Assembly: GCA_037953625.1 (NCBI GenBank)
Contig: CM075649.1
Coordinates: 76,663,290 to 76,727,289, forward strand
Direction of reading: 5' to 3'
DNA from: Crotalaria pallida
Lineage: Eukaryota > Streptophyta > Magnoliopsida > Fabales > Fabaceae
DNA: 64,000 nt
The notes under the pieces are model-generated. The model was not told the DNA's origin. It was given only the letters and a program-made list of their open reading frames with translations, and did not search any database. Shown piece by piece: positions 1 through 10,217 of this stretch. The translations under genes and the position numbers were made by a program. Position 1 is the stretch's first letter; every line of letters begins with the position of its first letter.

Positions 1-355
1 CGCCAAAATGTAAACTATCACTTGTATTACATGGTCATCTAGACATAAGAACCACAACGTCAACCTTGAAGTGGGGTCAAGCAATCAGTAACCCTTGAAC
101 ATGATAAAATGACGATCTACCACCAACACCATGCATGAATGCCATAACATATTCCATTTAAGATTAATCTCTCTTTAATCTTAATATAAATATCCAACAT
201 GGAATAATTTATTCACAAGTATTCAAGGTAATTGATGTAATCTTATAATCTCATTAATTTCTTGGAACATGATTAATTAACTTAAAAATTAATAATTTGG
301 GTTAAAATAACTTGGTTAGATTTAAAAATGAAATTTAAGTGTTCTGACTAAAAAT

Positions 356-622
356 ACTCGAGTATCTTACCAAAAGACTCGAGTAGTTCATGCTCCTTTA
401 GTTTCAGGTTTTCCAGAAATACTCGAGTAGTTCATGAATTACTCGAGTAGTTCGTTATTCTAGAGTACTTGAGTAGTCCATGCAAGACTCGAGTAGTTCA
501 TCACAATTTCAAATTGGTGCGTCAGACAATACTCTAGCCTCAGCTCAAACACTCGAGTACTGGTGCTACCAGACGCACTGGTGCACCACGAAATACTCGA
601 GTATCGAGCCAAAGACTCGAGT
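356..622 (-). repeat. ACTCGAGT palindrome pairs, LTR B intron-like part
   Basis: Words start at 356, 377, 421, 441, 467 (ACTTGAGT), 487, 531 (ACTCTAGC, decayed), 551, 595 and 615. They fall into five pairs spaced 21, 20, 20, 20 and 20 bp. The words are self-complementary. The spacers between paired copies differ in sequence, while their length is held. Confidence 0.9.
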
Positions 623-1502
623 ATTCCATGACAGTACAACACTGAAACTGAGTTTTCACATACCAAATTCAATTCTAACCAATTTTAACCAAAACCAACA
701 TTCAACAAAGTTAAGTATATTAAACATGTTCCAACACAGAAATTACATCAAATTACACTGAATCAAAACTGAGCATTCATTATGCATAAAAATCATATTT
801 TAACAACTCAACATGCCAATTCATATTCTGAGCATCTTTAACATGAAAATAACTTGCATTTAGCTTGCATGCAACATATCAAACATGCTCCAACAAGTTT
901 CAACGCCCAGAATGGCCTCCAAGCCAATATCCTATTTCAAACTATGCCCTTTAAGCCTCATGGTGGCTTCCTACACAAATTCATGAAATCAATCCTTATT
1001 CTAGTGAATGTATAGCTTCCCACTTACCTCTAAATCGTGTAGAAACTGAGAATCCACAGAAAATCAATCTCCAAGCTATTCTCCCCAGAATCCATTTGAC
1101 AGCAACACAGTTTTGAGTGAGGTCATAAAACCAAGGATTTTGATCATTAATTCATGCAAATTAATTGGGGAAAATGATTAGAAATTATTCTCTGCAACAT
1201 GCATAAGAGAATGAAACGAAATTGAAGCCTCAAAACTTCAAGAGCTTACCAAAATCAAACTCCAAAGTAAGCTACCCGAACTGTTTTCCAGAAAATGGCT
1301 TCAACTTTCGAGCTTCGATCCTCTTAGTACACAAACTCTCAGCTCACAAGCTTAGTGACTTTACAAAGCTCAGGATTCAAGCTTTGTAATGGTGTATTAC
1401 TTGCACTCTAACACTCAGAAACAAAAGGGAATCGTTGAGAACGAATCTGGAACCCTAACTCACGATTTCATCAACAAGAAGCTTGAATTCGTTGTTGATT
1501 GC

Positions 1503-1670
1503 CTTAAATAAGCGATTCATCATCGCATGCAGATCGACACGACAGCCTTGAGGTGTTCCTTGACTGATTTCGTTTCAATCCGAGAAGATAGTGGAATGGT
1601 GACTCATCAAACGCACTATTTTCAGCAACTCAACCCAGAATACTCGAGCATTTGTAAGAAATACTCGAGT
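1503..1670 (-). promoter_or_regulatory. LTR B promoter: palindrome pair and TATA box
   Basis: On the minus strand the palindrome words at 1663 (ACTCGAGT) and 1642 (ACTCGAGC), 21 bp apart, lie about 148 bp upstream of a TATA-like CTTATTTAAG (1503-1512). The same arrangement and distance recur in the 5' LTR of B, in LTR E and in LTR A'. The promoter role is inferred from position in the LTR. Confidence 0.6.
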
Positions 1671-1929
1671 CTTTCGACTCAAATTTGAAAAATAATTATT
1701 TTATTCATTCTTCCCTCCAAAATCTTTCTAATATTGCACTTAGGTCCTGCAGCAAGGACTAATATGCAAAAATCTAATTTTTTCATAGAAAATAATTTAC
1801 AATTATTTTCCACTATTTGCAATAACTAGATACCTAATTTAATCAGGAATTTATAATAATAATTAATTATAAATAAAATTTATAATTAACTTTTATTAAT
1901 CTACGATTAAAATTTTGGGGTGTTACATT

Positions 1930-1965
1930 ACTCCCCCACTTAAAAGGAATTTCGTCCCCGAAATT
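1930..1965 (-). promoter_or_regulatory. Polypurine tract of Gypsy B with adjacent hairpin
   Basis: Minus-strand AAGTGGGGGAGT (1941-1930) directly precedes the 3' LTR and is the plus-strand DNA primer site. Just upstream is an inverted repeat AATTTCG-GGGA-CGAAATT (1965-1948). Element F has the same hairpin before its tract (54312-54331). Confidence 0.8.
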
Positions 1966-2019
1966 ATTGTATTATAAAAACAAACCTGGATATTCCTGAT
2001 GCATCTTACTTTCTAATTC

Positions 2020-2737
2020 TCATGTCGCTTCCGACACGTTCCCGTTCTCCCAAATGACCTTTACTAAAGGAATTTCTTTTCCTCTGAGTTGGTTAACTCT
2101 ACGGTCTTCTATACGAACAGGACAGGTTTCAAAAGTAAGGTTCTCTATTAGGCTCAGATCATCAGGCTTAATCTGAAGGATTACAGTCGGATCGTGCACG
2201 TATTTCTTGAGTTGAGACACATGAAATACATTGTGCAGATTAGCTAAGGATGGAGGTAAGGCTATTTGGTAAGCGATAGAACCTATTCGCTTGAGGATTT
2301 GGTAAGGACCAATGAATTTGGGTGAAAGTTTCTGGGTTTTCAAGGCTCGGCTAACTCCCTTCATCGTAACGATCCGAAGAAATACATGATCCCCTTCTGA
2401 AAATTCCAATGGCCTTCTTCTTATATCTGCATAGCTCTTCTGTCTACTTTGTGCCGTCCTCATCTTATCCTGAACCATCCTAACCTTCTCAGTTGTCTGC
2501 TGAACCATTTCTGGACCAACCATCAAATTCTCCCCCACTTGAAACCAACATAGCGGGGTTTGACATTTCCTCCCTTACAAGGCTTCAAATGGTGCCATTC
2601 CCATACTGCCATGATAGTTGTTGTTGTAAGTAAATTCAGCAAGAGGTAACACTTGATCCCAACTTTCTTGTTCCTCAAGTGCACATGCTCTCAAAACATC
2701 TTCTAAAGACTGAATCGTTCTTTCCGATTGTCCATCA
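2020..2737 (-). pseudogene. pol: Gypsy B pol 3' part: integrase end and chromodomain
   Basis: Continues the integrase broken at 13651 by Copia A, starting TDGQSERTIQSLEDV. An MAPFEAL stretch is followed by a TAA stop (2575-2577) where Gypsy integrases normally have the Tyr of ALYGR. The frame then stays open through the GPYQIL and FHVSQLKKYV integrase C-terminal motifs to a chromodomain-like QLRGKEIPLVKVIW. A TGA (2020-2022) replaces the usual Trp of EATWE. The remaining codons reach a natural stop near 1975. The product would act in the nucleus during insertion, with the chromodomain steering target choice. This copy is not functional. Confidence 0.85.
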
Positions 2738-4307
2738 TGTTGGAAACCAACAAGCGGGCTAAGCAAATACTAGAGGGGGAGTGAATAGTATTTTGAAGCA
2801 CTAATACCAAATATTTCGATTGATAATTGAAGAATGGAGCTAAGACTGAATTTTCTGGAATCAGACACAAAAGACTCGAGTCTTTTGTGAAATACTCGAG
2901 TTTTTCAGTGATGAACAACTCGAGTCTTTTATGAAATACTCGAGTTTTTCCTATCAGATAGCAGAAAAACCAGAAACGAAAATTCAGCAATTTAACTCAA
3001 ATCAATTCAATAATAAACAGGAACTTATCCAACAGAGTAGCAAGCAATCTAAATAACTTTTAAACACAAAGATTCCTTGAACTTGCTACCTAATTGTATA
3101 AATCCTATTGATTGAAATGACTTAAGTCTATTGAGCTAGAAAGTAGATTAAAAGCAATAAACCAACACTCAAGCAATTTTATCCTGGTTCACTCCAGCAA
3201 TGAGCTACATCCAGTCCTCCTAATCACTTAGGAGTTTCTACTAATAATCAAATTGTTAGAAATTACAAAGGATTGCTTGAGAATGGCCTCACTCAACCTA
3301 ACCCTTTCAAGAGTGTACCAAACTCTTGATTTCTACCCCAATTTGATTCCGGTGATTGAAGAACTCTTCACAAAGCTTCCTTGAACTCCCTTCAAGAAAC
3401 TCCACCGGGCTAGGAACTTCCTAGTCTTGTGCTTGAGAACCTCTCAAGACTTCCAACACCCTAAGCCACTTAGGGTTTGCTTGGGAACAATCCAAGACTT
3501 TGAATAATCAAGCTTTTTGTATGTGTATTACTAATCTCACAATGGATTAGCACAAATAAGCACAGCTCAATGTAAGAATTGAGGCCTAAAAACTCAACTT
3601 GGAATAAAATGACAATATGAGTGAGAAGTTGAGCTTTTTGGGAATTAACACTTGAGAAGAGGAAATTAAGAAAGCTTGAATCAATGATGTGTTGTTGTCT
3701 TGTTTGTTCTTGCACAAATTCAAAGAGAAATTTTACAATAAGGTTCTGAATTCTCTCTTGGGGTTGGATGAGACTCAAATGCCCTCAATTGAGTTTTTGA
3801 GTCTCTCCAACATTCATTTTTGCTGACTGGACAAAAATACTCGAGTCTTTTGGTAAATACTCGAGTCTTTTTGGTCGGTCACGAGTGAATTGGTGCACGA
3901 ACAAGACTAACGGTCATAATTGCTGACCTGGCACAAATACTCGAGTTTTTCTATAAATACTCGAGTTTGAGTCTTTATCAAAATACTCGAGTATTTTGAT
4001 CAAATATGGGAAAAATTATTTTTCAATTTTATTTTTCCTCTCAAGTATTAATTTTTGGTCAATCTCAACTTAATAAACATATAAAAATTTATTCCTAGAA
4101 GAGACTAACTATTTCTACCCACTCTCAACCACTCTCAACATAAATTAGAAATTTACAATTAATATTTGATTGAGAATGATTGGGCACTTGTCTTCTTTTC
4201 TTGACTTCTTGTTGATGTTGATGTTGCATTATCTTCAAGGCATGATTTGTTAATTATTTTGTCATCATCAAAACATAATCCACATAATTAGGAGCATTGA
4301 ATTCACA
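2738..4307 (-). repeat. 3' LTR of Copia A
   Basis: 1570 bp, close match to 12067-13643. ACTCGAGT words are paired at 2874/2894, 2918/2938, 3839/3859 and 3939/3959 (all 20 bp apart), with a lone word at 3985. The 5' LTR has an extra word at 13301 that restores a 20-bp pair with 13321, so this copy has lost a half-pair by a small deletion near 3970. Confidence 0.93.
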
Positions 4308-4808
4308 ATCTCCCCCTTTTTGGTGATGACAAAATAATTAACACTTGATCCATTTGTTAAGCTTGATCCACTTGGAGATGCAACTCCCCCTCACTATATG
4401 ATACTTTTCACCTATCTAAAAATTCAGCTTAAGCAAGATGTTATGACAATTTAATTTTAGCACCAAGCCTATGGTATTAGAGAATTTAACAATTATCAGA
4501 GTATATACCATAATTAGAGATTTTAGGTGCAACAATATCAAGACAAGACAATTATGACAATTTAATTTTAGCACCAAGCCTATGGTATTAGAGAATTTAA
4601 CAATTATCAGAGTATATACCATAATTAGAGATTTTAGGTGCAACAATATCAAGACAAGACAAGTGTAATATCTCTCCCCCTTTTTGTCATACGCCAAAAA
4701 GATGTAACAATTTAGAAAAAGATCAAGGGAGGAGAGGTGCAGAATCGGAAAACCCCATAACCAACTATGCAAAAAAATAGACTTAATAATAAATATAAAG
4801 AGCTCCCC
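4308..4808 (-). promoter_or_regulatory. Multiple polypurine tracts of Copia A
   Basis: On the minus strand, AGGGGGAG-type tracts occur at 4308-4321 (adjoining the 3' LTR), near 4384, near 4673 and near 4801. Repeated polypurine tracts before the 3' LTR are a described Sirevirus trait. Only the one at the LTR edge is expected to prime plus-strand DNA. Confidence 0.7.
4441..4662. repeat. 111-bp tandem duplication in Copia A 3' region
   Basis: 4441-4551 and 4552-4662 are essentially the same sequence twice in direct order. It lies between the third ORF and the LTR and encodes nothing recognisable. The near-identity says it is recent. Confidence 0.9.
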
Positions 4809-5002
4809 CTGAAGCTTTGCACAAACATCATAATGAAAACCAAATTCATTAACATAAAAACATCATAAAAGGTCCAAATCAAAGGTGCAATAATAAACCC
4901 AAAGTCTCAAAACACCAAGTTCTCAAAATACAGAAAATGTAACAAAGACCAATATGATAAAAACGGAATGAAAACTAAGATAGACTGCAAAGGTCAACAT
5001 CA

Positions 5003-6286
5003 TCAAAACATCGAAGGAGCTGGATCATCTGGAGGAGGATAAAATCGAGAGAAGGCCGCCATCATCTCATCAAACCGGCGGTGCATCTCCCCTGACTGCT
5101 GGTCCAGGCGGGCATTAATCTGGGCCGAGTGCTGATCCAAATGAGAATAAAACATGGCAGACTCTGCACTCATCCTAGTGTCTAAGCTAACAAAATCATC
5201 ACGCTGGCTGTCCAAAGCATGCACAAGGGAGTCCATTCTCCCATCTAAAGTGTCCAGACGTGTGATCACATTCTCTCTCCAGCCCGAGTTGTCAAACCCA
5301 GATTGAGATCCAGCGAAGTCATCAAAGTTAATCTGATCAATAGGATCCCCTTCTTCAGCCTGGGCAAATGCAGCAGCTTCCTCTTCCATCTGATGGGCAT
5401 CCATCCCTTGTTGAGCTGCCACATTTGCAACCCTCTCTAGCTCAGCAATATCAGATCGGTACAAGTATTGACCAGAGGGTTCATGGAATGCCATGTCCTG
5501 GTGACTCAAGGTGTCTTTGTTGAGGCAATGCTGGTTCACATGAAGAGTCTTTTTCTCTTCATTGCGTGGGATAGGCACCTTGAAGTAACTCAACAGATAA
5601 CATACATGCATGGCATAGGGCAGGGTTTTTGGGAGTTTAGACTTAGCAGCAAGGAGCATTCTATCCAAAATTATGCGACTCCAGTTCAGCTTCTCATTGT
5701 TCAGGATGGCACTAAGAAGCCTAAGTTCATTGTTTGTGGGTTTGGCATAATTGGGTGAGGTTTGAGGCACTAATTGATGACAAACAATATAATGCAACAC
5801 CCTAGATTGGACAGTCATGTATGAGGAATGCTTAACTCCTTCGGTCCATACACGACCGGGGCGCAAACAACTTTGAAAAATGCCGTCCGCATCGGCCTTT
5901 AGAGAATTGTCCCCGTGACGGGTTGTCCCAAAAGCTACAAAGAGGTCCTTAGTGCTAATTTTAAAACGAACACCCTCAACCATTGTTTCTATGACATTGT
6001 CCTTTAGCCTAAGGTTTGCATAGAGTGTTCTAACTAACCTAGGATATATAGGTCCATGAAATTCCAGAAATTGAATCAGTTTCTGATATCTAAGGTTAGT
6101 AACAAAATGGAAACCCTTACTCTCAAGGAAAGTACTATTGATCCATGTGATTACTCCGAATTCTCTGGTGGCAAAGCCTTCCATCCTTTCCAAGCGTTCA
6201 TCCTCTTGATAGTAGTCGGAAATTTCCTCCTCGGAAGATGAGTCAGCAATCCTTACTCTCTTTCCTTTGCCAGATGATGAAGCCAT
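5003..6286 (-). CDS. Third ORF of Copia A (putative plant transposon protein, env-like position)
   Basis: Intact 427-codon ORF between RNase H and the 3' LTR, where Sireviruses carry an extra, so-called env-like gene. The N-terminus is Ser/Lys/Glu rich (MASSSGKGKRVRIADSSSEE). Residues about 40-240 match the plant 'putative transposon protein' domain pattern (FHGPIYPRLVRTLYANL, then IL-N-LNWSRIILDRML). The C-terminal third is acidic, then a heptad-like stretch (RLDTLDGRMDSLVHALDSQ) that may form a coiled coil. I see no signal peptide or membrane segment, so an envelope role is not supported. ATG at 6286 is preceded by a TATA-like box about 240 bp upstream. Function unknown. Confidence 0.75.
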   Translation of the reverse strand: MASSSGKGKRVRIADSSSEEEISDYYQEDERLERMEGFATREFGVITWINSTFLESKGFHFVTNLRYQKLIQFLEFHGPIYPRLVRTLYANLRLKDNVIETMVEGVRFKISTKDLFVAFGTTRHGDNSLKADADGIFQSCLRPGRVWTEGVKHSSYMTVQSRVLHYIVCHQLVPQTSPNYAKPTNNELRLLSAILNNEKLNWSRIILDRMLLAAKSKLPKTLPYAMHVCYLLSYFKVPIPRNEEKKTLHVNQHCLNKDTLSHQDMAFHEPSGQYLYRSDIAELERVANVAAQQGMDAHQMEEEAAAFAQAEEGDPIDQINFDDFAGSQSGFDNSGWRENVITRLDTLDGRMDSLVHALDSQRDDFVSLDTRMSAESAMFYSHLDQHSAQINARLDQQSGEMHRRFDEMMAAFSRFYPPPDDPAPSMF

Positions 6287-6522
6287 AGAGGAATTGATGA
6301 AAATTGAAGTTTTGGAAAGTTAGGGTTTGAAAAGGGGGTGACGGATTTGAGGTTGAAAAGAGTTGAAATTCGTTGAAATAATGGTAGAAAAGTGATTAGA
6401 GGATGTAAAACTAGTAAGATTTGGCAAAAATTTGAGTAAAAACGGAGTTTTGAGGAGAGAGATAGGAGAAAACCGAGAGAGAAGAGAAAGGGGTTCGTGA
6501 AACTCGAGTTTGTGGGGGCTGG

Positions 6523-6936
6523 AGTATATATAAACTGGCCAAAATACTCGAGTATATTCAACAATACTCGAGTTGTTCGTTGAAAAATACTCGAGTGTTT
6601 GAGAATATACTCGAGTCGTTCACGACTCAGCCCAGATTTCCCCAGAAAACTCGAGTAAAAACGTAAAAACTCGAGTTTGGTCCGAAAGTTCAAATTTCAG
6701 GGAAAGGCAAAATAATCGAGTTTTTGGAAAATACTCGAGTTTGGTCTGAAAGTTCAAAAATTGGTGGTTTCGAAAGACTCGAGTGTTTTTAAAAACACTC
6801 GAGTAATTTAATAAAGACTCGAGTGTTTGGAGAAACACTCGAGTATTTTTCTCAGACCCTGATTAAAAACTTTTTCAATTTAAAACTGATTTAATTTTGA
6901 ATTAAAATACTCGAGTGTTTTTGGAAAAACTCGAGT
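6523..6936 (-). promoter_or_regulatory. Internal promoter candidate of the third ORF, with eight palindrome pairs
   Basis: Between the pol stop (7149) and the third ORF's ATG (6286). Minus-strand TATA-like TTTATATATA lies at about 6523-6533. Upstream of it ACTCGAGT words start at 6546/6566, 6589/6609, 6649/6669, 6714 (AATCGAGT)/6733, 6777/6797, 6817/6837 and 6909/6929: seven clear pairs, six at 20 bp and one at 19. Some whole units are palindromes: 6777-6804 is self-complementary throughout, and 6817-6844 forms a 12-bp stem with loop GGAG. The same word-then-TATA order is found in the LTR promoters. 6937-7148 holds nothing else I recognise. Confidence 0.55.
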
Positions 6937-7148
6937 ATTTTGACAGAACAGAGAGTAAAAACTCAGTTTTAAAAGACCAAACACAAATCAAACACAAATG
7001 CTTCACTACCAACTTGGAATACGGTACAGAATCACACACAATTAACATATACAATTTCAAATATCATCAAGGACAATTTAACTAAGAATCAATAACACAT
7101 TAGAGTAAGACTAATATGGTGATTTTCCAAAAATGACACACAATGCAA

Positions 7149-8815
7149 TTAGCCTATATTAGCTTCATCTAAAATACCAAGTTCTCTCCTAATATGATAA
7201 AAGGTGTCCCTTGGTAGAGGTTTTGTAAAAATGTCGGCTAATTGATTTGTGGTACTAACAAATTCAATTGTGCAATCACCCTTTTGTACATGATCTCTTA
7301 AAAAATGATGTCTTATTTCAATGTGTTTAGTTCTTGAATGATACACCGGATTCTTAGTCAAATTGATTGCACTCGTGTTATCGCATCTAATCGGAATATT
7401 TTCAAGTTTCAAACCAAAATCCAATAATTGTTGTTTCATCCATAACAGTTGAGCACAACAACTACCGGCTGCGATATATTCCGCTTCGGCGGTAGAAAGA
7501 GCGACACAAGCTTGCTTTTTAGAAAACCATGACACCAATGAACTTCCCAAGAAATGGCAAGTACCACTGGTGCTTTTGCGATCAAGCTTGCATCCGGCGA
7601 AGTCGGAATCCGAGTAACCAACTAAACAAAGATTGGCATCAGCAGGATACCATAAACCAGTGTTAATTGTTCCTTTTAGATACTTAAATATATGTTTAAC
7701 TGCGGATAGGTGAGATTCTTTAGGATTAGCTTGAAATCTAGCACACATGCATACACTAAACATAATATCCGGTCTAGATGCAGTGAGATATAGGAGACTA
7801 CCTATCATACCCCTATACTTACTAACATCAACCGGTGTACCTTGTTCATCCTTGTCTAGGTAGCATGATGTGCTCATTGGAGTGTAGGCTTCCTTGCACT
7901 TGTCCAATCCGAATTTCTCAAGGAGCTCTTTGCAATATTTCCCTTGATGCACAAATATCCCCTCCTTGACTTGCTTTATTTGTAAGCCTAGGAAGAACTT
8001 GAGTTCTCCCATCATTGACATTTCAAATTCCTTTTTCATCAAATTTGAAAACTTTCTACAAAGAGACACGTTAGTAGCACCGAAAATGATATCATCAACA
8101 TAGATTTGTACTAACAAAATGTCATCCTTGGTTTTATAAATAAATAGTGTATTATCAACCTTCCCTCTTTGAAACTTGTTTTCTAATAGAAAGGAACTCA
8201 ATCGATCATACCAAGCTCTAGGAGCTTGTTTCAATCCATAGAGTGCCTTTTTCAATTTATAAACATGGTTTGGAAATTCACTATTTTCAAAACCGGGGGG
8301 TTGTTTGACATACACTTCTTCATTTATAAACCCATTCAAGAAAGCACTTTTAACATCCATTTGATATAAAGTGAATTTCATGATTGAAGCATAAGCAAGT
8401 AAAATTCGGATTGCTTCAAGACGTGCAACCGGAGCAAAGGTCTCATCATAATCGATACCTTCCTCTTGGTTGTACCCTTGAGCTACTAGTCTAGCTTTGT
8501 TTCTTATAATCAACCTGGATTCATCAAGTTTGTTTCTATAAATCCATTTAGTACCAATTATGGTATGATCATCGGGTTTAGGGACTAGATCCCAAACTTC
8601 ATTTCTTTCAAATTGGTTTAATTCTTCTTGCATAGCAAGAACCCAATGATCATCCTCAATGGCCTTTTTAATTGAATCGGGTTCAATTTGAGAAACAAAT
8701 GAGACATAGTGGCAAATGTTTTGAATAGACCTACGAGTAAGTACTCCCTTTGACATATCTCCTATGACTTTGTCTATAGGATGAGCCTTGACCGATTTCC
8801 AAGTTGAAGGAAGTT
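7149..8815 (-). pseudogene. pol: Copia A pol 3' part: reverse transcriptase and RNase H
   Basis: Open to the stop at 7149. Contains the Copia RT region (WIYRNKLDESR, ARLVAQGYNQEEGIDYDETFAPVARL), the catalytic YVDDIIFGATN box, and RNase H motifs (YSDSDFAGCKLDRKSTSG, STAEAEYIA, DNTSAINLTKNP) ending in the usual ADIFTKPL. It copies element RNA to DNA in cytoplasmic particles. It is joined to the integrase part by a one-base frameshift at about 8815-8830: the native frame reads LPSTWKSVKAHP while the upstream frame runs to a stop at 8774. Otherwise intact. Confidence 0.9.
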
Positions 8816-10204
8816 CTTCCCTTCTCCTTCATCAACTTTTGAATTCTCTCTCTCTTTTTCTTCTTTTGAAAAGACAATGCCATCTTCACTAGCATCACAT
8901 AAAACACTATCTTCTTTTGAAGACTCATTAAAAACCACATGAATTGATTCCTCAATAGTTAAAGTTCTTTTATTGAAAATTCTATAAGCTTTACTATGAG
9001 AAGAATAGCCTAAAAATATGCCTTCATCGGATTTGGAATCAAACTTGCCAAGGTGTTCTTTTCCATTATTTAAAACAAAAACTTGGCATCCGAAGACATG
9101 AAAAAGAGATATATTTGGCTTTCTTCCCTTGTAAAGTTCATAGGGGGTTTTATCCAAAGAGGGCCTTATCAAAATACGATTTAAAACATAACAAGCCGTA
9201 TTGACGGCATCGGCCCAAAAATATTGAGGTACTTGAGAATCATTTAACATGGTTCTAGCAAGTTCCTCTAGCACCCTATTTTTCCGCTCTACCACTCCGT
9301 TTTGTTCCGGAGTCCTTGGTGCGGAGAATTGATGCTCAATACCATTTTTAGCACAAAATCTATCAAATTTGTGGTTTTCGAATTCACCACCATGATCGGT
9401 TCGAATAATAATTACTTTTTGATTTACTTGGTTTTGCAAAAGTTTGACATGATGTTTAAAAGATTTGTAGGTCTCACTCTTAGTAGTTAAAAATAAAGTC
9501 CAAGTAAACCTAGAGAAGTCATCAACAATCACCAATGCATAATAGTTGTCACCAAAGCTTTTTATTTGTGATGGTCCAAACAAGTCCATATGAAGCATTT
9601 CTAATGGCCTTGATGTGGACATAACCATTTTTGATCCAAAGGTGTTTTTAGTTTGTTTACATTTCTTACAAGGGGAACAAACACCTTCAATAGAAAAATT
9701 TAGCTTTGGTAAACCAACTACTAGATCTTTGGATTGAATTTTCTTCAATTGGTTTACATTTATATGAGCGGTCCTACGATGCCATAACCAAGTGTCATTT
9801 TCTTTGCTCACTAAACAAGTAGAGACCAAAGAAGTGACTTTGTTCAAATCAACTAAGTAAGTATTATTTGACCTTCTACCAACAAATTTGATTGATTCAT
9901 CTTTGTCACTTTTAATGAGGCAATGGGTAGAGGTAAAAACTACATGATTGCCAATATCACATAATTGGCTTATGCTCAAGAGATTATGTTCTAATCCTTG
10001 AACATAGAGCACATTATCAACAATCAAGTTTGAAGAGTTTCCGATTTTACCAATACCAAGGATTTTGCCTTTGTTGTTGTCCCCATAAGTGACATAACCC
10101 TTTTCCTTTGGAGTAAGCTCAATGAAGTGCCGCTTATCTCCCGTCATGTGCTTCGAACATCCACTATCAAGATACCACAATTGTTTTCCCGTTCGAAAAC
10201 ACAC
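8774..10204 (-). pseudogene. pol: Copia A pol 5' part: protease, GAG-pre-integrase, integrase
   Basis: Starts right after an in-frame TAG with GTG. There is no ATG before the protease site WYLDSGCSKHMTG. Next come a zinc-binding pre-integrase (LWHRRTAHINVNQLKK ... CSPCKKCKQ), the integrase core with D,D,E context (LHMDLFGPS, RTDHGGEFEN, PEQNGVVERKNR) and ADAVNTACYVLNR. The frame is +1 relative to gag, as in Copia C, so expression needs frameshifting, reinitiation or splicing. A pyrimidine-rich TTTTGTAG directly before the frame resembles a 3' splice site. The 3' end is frameshifted before RT. Confidence 0.88.
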
Positions 10205-10217
10205 CTACAAAATGAAA

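Larger units (their letters stand above)
1..1927 (-). repeat. 3' LTR of Gypsy B (partial, cut by window start)
   Basis: Near-identical to 40530-42238, the 5' LTR of the same element. On the minus strand it begins TGTAACACCCC at 1927, next to the polypurine tract. It contains the U3 palindrome pair, a TATA-like box and two 5' splice-like sites (at 1250/1249 and 1028/1027). The LTR's own ORF would lie left of position 1. Unlike the 5' LTR copy it keeps two further palindrome words at 595 and 615. Confidence 0.9.

Noticed and set aside
356..622. CRISPR-like regularly spaced repeats
   Set aside because: Words are only 8-10 bp, occur in pairs and not in an even array, and the sequence is a plant retrotransposon LTR.
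460..761. Short ORFs with repeated NTRVF/LEYSS peptides (here and at 6253, 47067, 33430)
   Set aside because: The peptides are translations of the spaced ACTCGAGT words in various frames and change with spacing, so they are not proteins.
3470..3778. 102-codon ORF in the Copia LTRs (also 12800-13108, partly at 33731)
   Set aside because: Identical in LTR copies only because LTRs are identical; Copia C disrupts the frame; no domain. Could be revisited if a third family keeps it.
5003..6286. Third ORF of Copia A as a host gene
   Set aside because: It lies between pol and 3' LTR of a complete Sirevirus-type element and matches the plant transposon-protein pattern.
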